Assembly (NCBI GenBank): GCA_037954325.1 | Contig: JBBMNZ010000007.1 | Coordinates: 5,119,501-5,183,500 of the forward strand | Direction of reading: 5' to 3' | Length of the DNA stretch: 64,000 nt | Origin: Fistularia commersonii | Lineage: Eukaryota; Chordata; Actinopteri; Syngnathiformes; Fistulariidae | Shown here: piece by piece, positions 31,073-44,100 of the stretch | How the letters are laid out: each line of letters opens with the position of its first letter | Position numbering within the stretch: the first letter of the stretch is position 1 | Position numbers and translations under genes: made by a program | The notes under the pieces: model-generated | Database searches by the model: none | What the model was told of the DNA's origin: nothing | Seen by the model: only the letters and a program-made list of their open reading frames with translations

Positions 31073-34000
31073 GCTCCCATGATGGCGGGAAAGTGCGTGT
31101 GAGAAAGAACCGCGCACACACACACTTTCCCAGGATTCAGAAACGCCAATATCTAATTGGCCTGTTGTTTCCCCCTGGTGTCCCTTTGGACCAAACTGCT
31201 AATCTGCGTTATCTTCTCTCACATATTTCATTAAATCCATGCTGCGATTACTGTTTTCTAACCCCGCAATTTGACAGAACAACATTTTTTTTTTTTTTAT
31301 CTTGGACAAACAATAATATTTCAAAACAGACACCAGATCCGCCCCCGCCTCTGTAAATATTGGTCTCTTCACTTCTTTTTTTAGTGAGTATGAAACTGAA
31401 GGACACGCCACTGCTTGTTTGTGTTTCTTAATAAATCCCAACATGGGTTGAACCGAACCTGAAGTGCGGCGATGCTGAGCCAAAATGCGTGTGTCCCCCC
31501 CCCGCCCGACACAATCCACCCGTCTTGCTGGCTGACAGGCCTCTTGAACATCCCTAAGGGGGCGCCGTCCCCCTCGCCCGGCGGGCCCGGTTCTTCCCGG
31601 AGGATTCATTAAGTGCCGGGGGGGGTTAGACGGCTCTGTTTGGCCCCTCGTCGCCTCACACCTTACAAATCATTACGGCTCCGGTTAAACCATTACAGCC
31701 GGGCTACGGGGGGTGGGCCTCATAGAGCTGATGGACAACTTCCAGTTGGGGAGGTGGGGGCAGACGGGTGGGGAGGGGGGCTGACAAGTGTTTAAATATT
31801 TGCTACTACACTCGATTAAGTGTTAGCTTAGCGCGGTGTGGCTTTCAAGCCAGTTACGAGACGTTCCTGGTCTCCCGGGCGACTATGTTAATCCCCTACC
31901 CGCCATCGGTCGCTCCCAGCAGGTCCAGCTCCATGGGGTCCTGATGCATCTGCTGCATGGCATGCCGGATCTTCTCCTGATCGGCGGAATCGGTGACGCC
32001 GAGCTGAGAACGAAACTTTGTGATGCTTTGACAGCTTAGCGATGATGATGAAATTGAAGAAAATAAAAAGGAGGAAGAGCTCAAGGTGACCTGGATAAGC
32101 ACCATAGTTGAATTTCTCTACAGTTTCTATTATTGTGATCTATTTTTCCTCGGCGAATCACATGAAGACAACCTCGGGCCTGCAGGAGAAGCCACACAGA
32201 GGTTTTACCTTCGCCAGGTCTTCTTCCTCCATGGACAGCAGGTCGCTCCAGGTGATGTCCTGTTCCTGCGCGGAGAAGGGGGGGAATCACTCAGCGATCA
32301 CCGAATCAAAACCCGCAGGGCGGTCCGTCACCCCGTTTGCCCCGAAACAGATGTACCAGCATGAGGCCCCTGCCGCCACGCTGCCGTCAGCCTACCTGCA
32401 GCCGTCACGTATCGGACGGGGTCACACGCCGGCGCTGACCCTCGCTCTCGATTTTAATTCAAACGTCAGACAAGCCTCGGTGAAGTATGTAAACTGCACA
32501 GCTCGCTACATGTTCCCACGTATGGGGGGACGAGGGGAGGGGCGTCGACCCCGCCGCTGCCGTCGCAGCTGTGCTCCACGCATCTGGCGCGGGGTTCTAT
32601 CTCCACTGCGGATCTAATGCGGAACGGGATCGCGGGCATCTGCGCCATCCATCAAAACCCTCACCTTCTGAACCCCTGCGATGTGGACGGCGGCGGCGGC
32701 GGCGGCGGCGCACGTCAGTTCCCGTGACCTGCGGCCGCACTCACCCTCAAGGTGTCAGCCAGGTGGGGGAGATCCAGGCCGTGGAGGAGGAGATCCAGAC
32801 CCTCAAGCCTGGAGCTGATGAGGAAGGAAAGAGAGGGGGTCATCTGATGGGCCTGATCTTGGTGGATGGCTTACAGAGGGAAATTTTCATTTTCTACAAT
32901 TAAATATGTTCTGCAGGTATTGAAACTGCAAAATAATGGATCTGATTTATTAGGAGATGCCAGATTTCAATAGTCCAATCTGTCGGTAGTGGTGCTGGGG
33001 ATCTATTTATAGCAAGGGTGTCAGACATACGCCCCGCGGCCCAGAACCAGCCCGCACCTAGGTTCAATCAGGCCCGCAGAATAATTTGAAAGTGAAAAAA
33101 TGCATAAAAGACAAGGATTTATTTTTTAATTATATGCAATTCAAGAATTTTCCGCTAGGGGTGAATTCTTTTGGTCAGAGTAGACAAGCCGCATCACTGA
33201 GACGGACCAATCAGCGGACGTTATCAATGCACCATCTGCCGCTTGTTACGACGTTCTTTCTATCCCGTTCTCTACCACCCCACTACTCCCTCATTAGCCA
33301 AAATGTAGTTATCGAAACAGAGAAAATAAGGTAAAGAGTGTAGAATTTTCAACGAAAAATGGACTACGTCCTATTTATTTACGGAGACGCACGGGAAACC
33401 TTTGTGCTTGGTGTGCTTGCAACAAGTTTCGGTATTTTAAAGAATATAATATTCGGCGCCACTACAAGACTCATCACACATAAAAATATGACAGCTTGCA
33501 AAGACAACTGAGAAGAGATAAGATCAATGAATTGCTGGCAGGTCTGAGGAAACAGCGGTCCACTTTCACCGATAGCCGTGAAATCAGTGAAGCAGTGATT
33601 AGCCAGCGAGCTAATTGCTAGCGAAAATGTGCAATTTAATGTTTGTCACCAGCTTCACTACAAAAAAGTATGGTGGAATTCTACTGTTCAACGCCATACA
33701 TTTTCAGTATGTATTGTATGTGTATGCATGTTTCATGGATGGAGTTTACACATTTACAGGACAGGTGAATATTTTCTTCCTTACACATTTAATAGCACTC
33801 TCTTTAATTTGTAAGGTGTAGGCAGGGATTCAATTTAGATTTCAGATGCATATATGTAGATGGTTTAAAAGTTCTTTATAAGTAGAGTGCATTACGATAT
33901 TTTTTCAATACCAATCACGAATGTTAAAGTTTGGTGACTTTGTACGATCAGTGGGATCAGTTGCAATGCATCCATGTGAATGATGAAAGTAAATAACACT

Positions 34001-34653
34001 TTTGTCTGAGGAAATATGAGGTGTTTCATGAAATGTTTTATAAAAGGATTGTTCATTAAATTCCAAGATTTTCCTCCTGTCCTTGTACTTCTTTACACCA
34101 AAACAGAGGAAAGACATTACATTACATTACATTACAGTCATTTAGCAGATGCTTTTATATAGCGACATGATATTTTGGTTATTTATTGCTGAGTATGCTA
34201 TCATTTTAGTGGTCCGGCCCACTTGACATCTACCTAGGCTTTATGTGGCCCGCGATGAGAAATGAGTTTGACAACCTTGATTTGTAGCACTGGAGTTCCT
34301 TATTCTAACATCTGACCTCCACAGGGGTGGGACAGGTGGGGCGCATGTATCATCCAGTTCAGACACAACTGCAAAGTGCACCCAGCTGACATCAGCCGCT
34401 TTATGAATGAAACACACACACACAAACACGCACACACACCCGCCTTTGTAGCTGACATGAGGGACGGCCGGAGTGGTCCCGGCCCCCGGGGATGGATGTT
34501 GTGTCCCGGGGGTTGGGGTGGAGAGACAAGCTACATCACGCTGTTTCGGCCTAATTGCCCATCTCCACTCAGGTGGGGCACGCTCGCCCCACGGGAGGTT
34601 TATTATTGTTTATGTCTCGTCAAACAACGTCTCAGCCACACCTGATGCACCGT

Positions 34654-34746
<93 letters not shown>

Positions 34747-37700
34747 GACAGCTAAATAAAATGTCCTTCTTTGGGCTCTGTTCCTGTTTTGTTGGAACTC
34801 ATCTATTGGTTGTCGACTGTGTTACGTCACCGAAGAGACTCACAAACTTCGGATAATATCAAAAATGTTTGATACTGTTGTGAGTCCCAGGCTGATCGAA
34901 AACTGCTTAGATTACCACCTTATACTGAATGACCAAGATGACGGGAGCCCCACTCCAGTAAGACTCCTAAAATTTCCTTCTGACTTTTTTTGGTGTAAGC
35001 CTGACATTACCTGACCTTAAAACCCCTAAAGTCATCAAGTATGTCAAGAAACAGGACTAGGCCATGGCAAAATGAATGGGAGGGCATAATTACAGGACAG
35101 AAAAATTATGAAAAACAAGCGCTTGTGAAGAACAAGTTCCCTTGAATGTTTAAATGGCACCGCTTTAACGAGAAATGTATTTTCTGGTAATACTGCAACA
35201 AGTCAAGGATACCCATAATATCTAATCCAATTCATCCTTTCCTTCTCACACAAAATGGTAAGTAGCCAGATAGTTCTCAATCAAATCATTGAAAAGTGAT
35301 CATCTCAGCAGTGAGATGAGATGGGCGTGAGTCGAGATGGCGGGAGGTCCAAATGCCAGAGAGGGGGCTTAAAAAAAAAAAAAAATCACAAAGATTGGGG
35401 GACAGAATCTGATGTGGGGTGCAACATTTTCTTGTGATGAGGATAAATGTGGTTCACGGCCACAAAAAAAAGCTCTAAGAGGGAGCACGGTTAGAGACCC
35501 CTGATCCAGATCGATATAAGAAGAAGTCCAAACTGAAATCTCTGTTCCTGCTTATCCTTATATTACTGCTCATTATTTCTGTTCTGATTGTTTTCATTTT
35601 TGTCATGATCTATTTAGTGCCTTTCCACCGTTTGTTCTGGGGAACAAAACAAGCCAATGTTGTGATGACTGCTACTTAGCATAGAATTGTAACAGACAGA
35701 ATGTTCCCCATATATTACGTGACAACAATAAAACAACGATTCGATTTTGGCTAACCTTATCTGGGAGCCAGGGGGAGGTTCGGCATCGGCGCTGAAGAAC
35801 TTTGACAGCATCTCCTCCATGGAGGGGGACGGCGTGGCGGCAGCCATGTTTGCCTGCTTGTGGGACGCCAGGATCCTGGAAATCTACAGTCGGGGAGGGC
35901 TAGGATACACTGCAGGTATACTTTTACATTCTGCTATGTACCAGACACACACACACATCATGACAATTTTATCAACTATATCCTGAAGTAGATATACCTT
36001 GGGTTATTGTTAATAGATTTAAGGATACTTTTCTACTTGGCTGATATTAAAACAGTACTGTATTGAATAGCGATTACTGTATTGGTTCCAGACAGCCTGG
36101 GCTCCGTTCTTTGGGGGTACCTGTGTGAAGCCGTGGGTCCGGGCCAGATCTGCAGGACTGCTGCCCGCCTTGGTCTTTATGGACGTGTCGGCCCCAAGTT
36201 GGAGGAGCTTCAGCACGGCGTCCTTCCGGCAGTGCTGCACCGCCAGGGACAAGGCCTGACCGACGAGCGGCGGAGTCCATTAGAGACCGCGAGGGTCCCC
36301 GCGACATCACCCGTGTTGGTTGACCCCCATGTACCGTGTAGCCGTTGAGCTCCTGGGCGTCGATCTCGGCCCCGTGGCACGCCAGCAGGTTGATGACCTT
36401 GCTGTGACCTTCTCTGGCCGCCAGCATCAGGCAGGTTATGTTGGACCTGAGGGATAAGTAGAGGCAGAGGTGAGGTGAGGAAACAACGGGAGGGGGATGA
36501 AATGGTACATTGAACAGGAGGTGCTTTTGCTAAATGTATTTATCAGTCTGCAATAGCTTTAGTGATCTTTTTTTGGAATATGTAGAATTTTACTTTCAAG
36601 AACAAGAGTTTGGGATAACAATTGAGTTTTTTCAAGATTCACTGCAGGTCAAGTACTCTTTTATGATAGAGCAGAAAATAATGAAAACTAAAGTAGCCCT
36701 CAGCAGACAAATGTATTTAGGAATAACAATCATCTATTTAAAGTAACTTTAAAGTAGCTTATTTAGGTTAATTCTAACAGCACGGTTTTAGCATTCAGTT
36801 ATCAGTTGTCGCCAGGGGGAGTGAGAGAACAGGTATCGCTGGGGGCGTGACAGTGGACCAGAGTGGGGGAGGAAAAGAAGAAACGAAGAGATGGAGAAGA
36901 CAGAACATGAAGAGGGAAGAAGGAAGTGTGCAAAAAGGCTAGCGACCACAGGGGGGCAGCAGGCACCATTTAACAGACTAACACATACATGTTGACTACA
37001 TTAATACCAAATGAAAACATGGTATTCTGGATTTCACTCTGAGGCTGCCAGGTGTTTGTTATTGTTAAAAAAATGCAGGAAATAAGAAACCAGTCTCGCT
37101 TCTGTCCCACATCCGTTATGACGGAGGGGGAGATAACGCTGTCGATCCAGAATTCTGGGAAAGTCCGGGGCTATTTATCCCCCTGACGGCTTCCTTGTTG
37201 ACAGGCTGCTGTTAAAAGGTTTTTTAAGTGAAAAATGAGAGGAACCAACCAATGCATTATAAAACCTGTGAAATTTGTGAACCTGTGAATTCAAAGACCC
37301 TCTAATTCACATTTCATATAGAAATACAACCATTCACCCTTTCATCCACACGTCTGGACAACCTGGCGTCTCCAATGAACCTGCCGCATGATTTGGACTG
37401 TGAGAGGAAACCCATGCAGAGAACATGAGCACTCCCGAAGAAATTACAACAAAAAAAGCAAAAATTAAGATTCCTACTTATTTAAACGGTTACAAAGAGA
37501 GCCATTTTAAAATGAGTCTTTCAGATGAGTAGCGACTACGAGGTTGCTGTTGCAACCGGTTTCTGTGTGTGCGCTTCTGCGTTGTTGGCATGTTTTTCCA
37601 ACCTGGATGACAAATGGCCCTGATGTTTGTCGAACCGGCGTGAAACTGCACCAGACCTCACACGGCACGACACATACATCTAACTTTTTTTTTAATAACC

Positions 37701-40700
37701 TCCAGGGAAAGTTAATGTTTCATATGAGCTCAAACAGAGTGATCAGTCACATCCTCTTTCTGATGGTCGCCTTGTTCATTAGCCCCGGCAGCAGCATTGA
37801 GTTCCCAGGCACGCCCCTCGTCCAATCAGTCGACGTGAGTCCTGGGACATGGGTGATTTCGAGACTAATCCAGCTTTTTCTTAAAGCCTTCACCCGTACT
37901 TCTTTTTCAAGTAATGTGCAGTATCTGACTTGTTTTCATATTCAATTGCCAAGAAGTCGCCTTAAAAAGTCACGGCCAATGAATCATCCTTCTTTTCCTT
38001 CGGGCTGCTCCCTTCAGGGGTCTCAACGGCGAATCAACTTCCTCCATCGAACCCTATTCTCTGTATCCTCTTTTCTCACACCAACTAACTTCATGTCCTC
38101 TTTCACTCCATCCATAAATCTTCTCTTTGGTCTTCCTGTAGACATCCTACCTCCACTTACCAATATATTTACTGTCCCTCCAGTCTGGCTTCTGTGACCT
38201 TCTCTCTGAAACATCTAAGATTTGCTGTCCCTCTGATGGACTCATCCCTGATCCTATCCATCTTGGTCACCAGCAAAGAGAACCTAAACATCTTCATTTC
38301 TGCGACCTCCAGGTCTGCCTCCCGTCTTTTCGTCAGTGTTTGGGTTCCTAGACCGTACACCGCTGTCTCGTGCAGCTTTCCTGTCATTCTGGCTGATGTC
38401 TTTCTATCTCGTATCACCCCCGACACTTTTCTCCATCCATTCCAACCTGCTTGAACCTATTTCTGTGCCTCATTTCCACACTCTCCAACATTCAGGATTG
38501 TGGATCCCAAATGCTTAAAATCCCCCACCTTTTTCATCCCCACTCCCTGTGGCCTCACCTTTCCACTCGGGCCCCTCTCATTAGCGCATATATATTCTGG
38601 CTGACCTTCATTCCTCCCCTTTGCAGAGCATACCTCCACCTCTCTGAATTTCCCTCCATCTGTTCCCTGCTCTCACCGCAAATACCATTATGAATCATTC
38701 ATTAATTCAGTCATTCATTCTCTGTACCCTGCACTCAGTGTGGCGGGGATGCTGGAGGATCAAACTGGGGACCTTCTTGCTGCGAGGCGGACACGCTAAC
38801 TGCTATGCCGCCGTATGAAATCCTATTAAAGACAGAATAGGAGAGGGAATCGGCGACAGGTCTGCGGATTATCCGTGAAACGTCTGCAGGAAGTAAGCTG
38901 CAAAATGATCTGCAGGGAAGAGATCAACCTGAAACCAAGGAAAAGCACCTGCTAGATATGACTGGGTGAATGTGGAGGGGGGCGCGTTGAACGTTGGACG
39001 GATGAATGTTTACTTCTACTACAAGAGAGGAAGAGGGTAGTAGGTCTTCATCACCGGTTTGATATTCAGATGTAGGAGATGAGATAGTGGTGGTGGAGGG
39101 GTTAGTTTATCCCGGTTGCACCCGCGTGAACTTCATCCCCCTTTACCTCCCCCGTCCTCCATCCTCCTGTGTCTCATTAACGTCTTTCAAATATTTGCCT
39201 GGGAAGGAATTGATCAATTTCCCACTCATATCCATGTGTGTCAAAGGGGGGGGGGTCCATCCCAAGAGAGGTGTGGAGAACACGAGAAGGAAGCTGGAGA
39301 TAAGGAAACCTCCGGCAGATCTCTTAACTTCCCCTGCCTCTGGCTCTGAGCTCCAACTCGTTTTCCAGAGGTGGTTCCCTGCGGCGTCCCCATGGTGACC
39401 TGATGTTGCCGCGGCTCCTGCGGCCGAGCCCCAGGGTTCAAGAGGCCCTCCTGGCGAGCGTCACCCCATCAGTGTGACGGCTGACGTGACAAAAATATGG
39501 GTGTCATGACTTAGAATGGTTAGAAATCATCTGATTAGAAATGGAACAATTATGATTGGCGTCCCTAAGAAGACGACGCCAAGAAGCCGGGTTCTCGGAT
39601 CAGAGCGGCAGGAGGGAGGGCTTAAGCTCCGGGCAGAGGGAGATGGTGAATGTTTGATGCTAGGCTGACGACACTGTTTAACTTACGCCTGTTGACTTGC
39701 TCAAACTAAAACTCCACCAGAACATCCCTGCTGGGTTCACTCTGAGCTTGTACCGCCAGCCCCCACCAAACACACACACACACACTGATTGTTTGTTTGT
39801 CCGTCTGCTTCCCGGCCATAGATGTAGATGCCAAAACAGGATGTTCCGAACAAAACAGACAAATATACACACACACGGTATGGCGTGACATGATGTCGCC
39901 ACATGGCAGCCAAATGTTTGGCGGGTTCCCGCTGCCTTGTCCGGTGTGTTTTCTGTTACCTGGCCCCAGACCCCCCCTCATACACCCCTCACCTGTCTGT
40001 CATATTAGGATCAGCATTTCTGGACAGCAGGAGCTCCACGCAGCGGGCGATTTGGTCCTCGCCGGCGGACGCCATGCACCCGGCCATCAGCACTGTCCAG
40101 CCGTCTGCAGACAGAGCGCATCACATAGCTGTCAATCACGGCCGGGCGCTGTCATTAAGGGGAACCCCGCCTGGGAGGCCTAACAGGCATAAATATGTTT
40201 TACTGTTGAAAAAGCACAAAGGATATAAAAAATTAAAAAAAATGCGATTTTGCAACACGAATTTTAACCAAGGGCGCTGCAATTGTTTTACTAGGGCAAT
40301 AAATGCAAGTTTGATGATATATGGAGGTTGCTTGTGTTTACATTGACTTTCCCTTGGTGTTAACTTTGGCTCAGTACAGTGTGATATATATGGTAATAAC
40401 TGGGTGCTATTTCCAGTCCAAGGGAAATCAAAGGGACTGATGCTAGTCAACACAACTTTCTAAGGAACAAGAGAGGAAGGCGTGGGAAATTGCTTTTGGA
40501 AGCACACAACTAGCGAGGGATCCACAACAGTGTTCCACTTCCCTTCAGTTGCATTTGACACATTTAGCTGAGCTAAGCTGCTGAAAGAGCTCACGGGTAC
40601 TGCTAGTTTGAAACGGATGCTAATGCCAAATGTTGTTCCTAGAATGAAATGTATTTTTACAAATTTATACAAACTAAGATGTATTGGAAGATTTAATAAA

Positions 40701-40883
40701 TATTTTTATGTCGCTAGTGCAAATTCTGATCAAATATGACAATAACATCTTGGTAAACTGGGATTCAATTTTTGCAGTAAACTGGGTAACCAACATCACA
40801 CCTACGTAAATATGAGAATAACCTTGACCCGACCTTAGGAATCAAGAAGGACTGTGTTTTATCAGCCATTTGGATGTGTGGCC

Positions 40884-40927
<44 letters not shown>

Positions 40928-41077
40928 GCGTGTTTGTGGGGATGCTGGAGGGAGAATTGGCCCGATGACATCAGAGCAGTTGTCCTGTTATCTGATCCTG
41001 ATAAGAGTCTGAGCCCCGTGGCCAAGCGCTCAATTCCTGTTTTGTTCCATCGATGACTTCAGTCCCAGACCTGCTGC

Positions 41078-41111
<34 letters not shown>

Positions 41112-44100
41112 TTGTCAGTCACAGTGTGAACAGCTTTTGTGTTTGTTTGCTGGATGTGTGCAGAAAAAAAATCTGGTTCCTTCACATCTGTATGTGGGTT
41201 ACTGTTTCTTTGTGGCTGTGTGTGTTTGCTGGATAACTGTGTGACTGTGTATGTCTGTATATATTGAGTGTGTGTGTGTGTGTGGAAACCAGACAGGATG
41301 GTTTGCATCTGCAGAGGCCTGGAGTAAATAAACCTCTGGCCCGAGAACTGCTGAGTGGGAAAGGACGGCGGTGCGGTGGCCGTTATCAATCACTGCTGCG
41401 GCCCTTTGCTTGGACGAGCGCCACCGGGACGTGACCGGACGTCACTCCGCTTTCTAATGGTGACCATGTGGAGCCGCGCAGAGCGCGTGCGCGCACACAA
41501 ACACACACGCACTGACACACTTTTGGACTCAACAACAAGGCCTGACATCAGGTATCAACGGCGTGACCGGCACGGTGGTTCCACACTAGGGCCCCGAGGA
41601 CATGTGGAAGGACTACATGGGGGAGTCCTGCAGGATCCCCGGGTGAAAAGGGCTCCTTAAAATCTCTTCTCCAAGCAAACACAGTCAGCCCTGGTTTCCA
41701 CAACCGCTGAAGTTCGCTCCCCAGCAAAAGACCCCTCGGCCATTCCATGGTGTCCCAGAGGTCACCAGGCTGAGTGAGACAAGAAGCCAGACCCAGAGCC
41801 CAAGGAACACAGCGGCGATCGAGCTGTGTTTCCAAAAGCAGCGATGGGCGAAACAGCCGCCTTCAAAACGTCAAAAGGGGGGAAGTGGTTCAGGGTGAAT
41901 CCAGCTTCTGAGATGTGCTCCAAGGGTCATTCAGACACATCTGGTTACGCCAGAGGAGCTAAGAAGCGTCTCAGCGCCATTGCAGTTTCTGACTGGCATC
42001 GCCATCAAGCTGCAAGTGGAGCAGGACCAGGATTACAGCGGTTATTATAGAGCTGCTTAACACTCAGGGAGCTAATTGAAATTGTTTTTTACTTTTTAAT
42101 ATGAATGAAAGGTCAAGATCATGAGATGTCTACTGGACCTTGAAATCTTCACTAAACATTCATGAAGAAACTGTCAAGTCTAAGATGATTAGATGATCAA
42201 TTCTTTGAATCTGTCAATCAAAAGGTTTACCCTCCATCTGGAGGGGGATGTTTGCGCTTTCCCACAGGATCCCAGTGTGGCCTCCAACAACAACAGTCCC
42301 TCCTCCACCCAACCTGAACCTCCAAACCAGCAGATGCCTTCAATTGCTCAGGCTTTGGGACGAGGCTGCGGAGCACATGAACCCAACACAGCTCCGGAGG
42401 ATCAGAGGTGCCTTTGCCGCAATGTTTCCTCTTTGGCGTCATTGTTGTTAAGCACTGTCAGATGAGGCTTTTTGGCGGGAAATGGTAAGAAGGTGGCGGG
42501 AAACCAGCAGACTGGGACTGGATGTCCGAGGTTCCAGCCAGGCACGGAGAGATGTGACTGCCTCACTTTAGCCACAGTCTGAGCCCTTCTGATTCGAACA
42601 ACCGCAACAACAAAACACTGAAATAGCCAAGAATATGTCCTTAAATCCACATTTCACACAAGGAACCCTTAAAGTATTTTTCAGGACACTGATAGACAAG
42701 ACAAACCTGAAATATGCCACTGGCTGGATTCTTTTGTGAGACAAACATTTTTGAGATAATATTCTTTCACTTGCTTATTTATTTATTTTTTTGTTCGATT
42801 TGTTGGAGATATTCATTGGAGCGAGAAATGTAGGCGTCAACAGTGACTGACAGCAGCGGAGGTGGCCTTTTCAGGCTGACACAGAATCTGACCTTTGCTA
42901 AAGTTGGCGCTGGCGCCCCGGTCCAGCAGCGCCTTGGCCAGGTCGTGGTTGGCCACGCTGACGGCGCACATGAGAGGGTTCCAGCCGAAACCGAGCCTGA
43001 TCTCCACATCCATACCTGCGTGCGGCAGAAAACACCAGTTTGTTTTTCACTTTGGTAGATTATCGCTTTCCAAAAATCAGCACGGCAGCTTGTGTGAATT
43101 GCCAGTCATCTTTAAATCTGTTTAAAAAAAATTCAGAACTACATGAACACCTGCACAGAATTGGCTGAAAATTAGCAAGAAATGTTCAAAAGTAGACCTT
43201 GAACCCTCCCAAGCTGGCTTTGAAAATCAGCAAGTAGTTATAAAGCATTTGGAGAAGCTAGACAGGAAACCGAATATCTAACATTAAATACTGATTGGGC
43301 AGCCTGGCCTCGGCAGGTGTTCATTGCTGAGAGTCCTTGCCATTGTCCAGCAGGCGTTCCATCGTTTTGACATCTCCTTCGTTTATGGCTCTTTTTAACT
43401 CCAACACGTCATCCTTCACATCGGGCCCAGCGGGATCCAAATCCTGCGGTGAAAAATCAAACTTGTATTTATTTTTTGAAGTGCGCGTTGTCAAGTTCTG
43501 GATCCGCAGAGCTATTGGAACTGTGACATCCTAGTGGCTTCTAATGTTAAAAGTCCAACAACTCACTCTTGTATACGATTAAAGTTTTATTATTTATCAT
43601 GTGGCTCTGGAGGCAGACATTTATCAATATCTACAGAGTAGGATATAATCATGGTGTCATATTGTAGATGTATTTACAAAGTTAGGGTGCCAAGAGAGGA
43701 CTGTGGTTGTATGAGGACGTGGCAGAGAAGTATGTAAGAGTGATGCCAGACATGTATTGTCGCAGTAAGACAGTGTCAGGGTGTGACATAGGAGCTGATG
43801 GTGGAGCTGGGAGTACGTATGGTGATGGAAAGGCTGACCAATGAGGTTGGACAGGAAGCACCATGGACTACAACATTTACAGATGATATTGTGATATGCA
43901 GTGAGCAGGTGTAGGAGAATCTAGAGAAACTTGTGTGAGCAGAGTGTCAGGGGTGATAAGAAAGTAAGGTGTAGAAGAAGAGGATGAGTACAGTCTTGCT
44001 CCTCAAACATGTGGGAGAAGGCAGGACGCAGCGCTGAAGGCAACAGAGATGAAGATGTGGAGGTTCTCTTTGGGAACAGGGAGGATGGACAGGATCGGGA

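Noticed and set aside
34770..35505. Possible second hAT or MITE ending in 'gttagagacccctg'
   Set aside because: The right end looks like a hAT terminus, but no matching left end or target duplication was found by eye.
39087..39398. 103-codon open frame in asz1 intron 4
   Set aside because: No recognised domain and no place in the asz1 protein; exon 4 to exon 5 joins in frame without it.
41548..42050. Facing open frames of 95 and 74 codons in asz1 intron 3
   Set aside because: Normal composition but no known family, no matching splice sites and no conservation evidence; left as unassigned.
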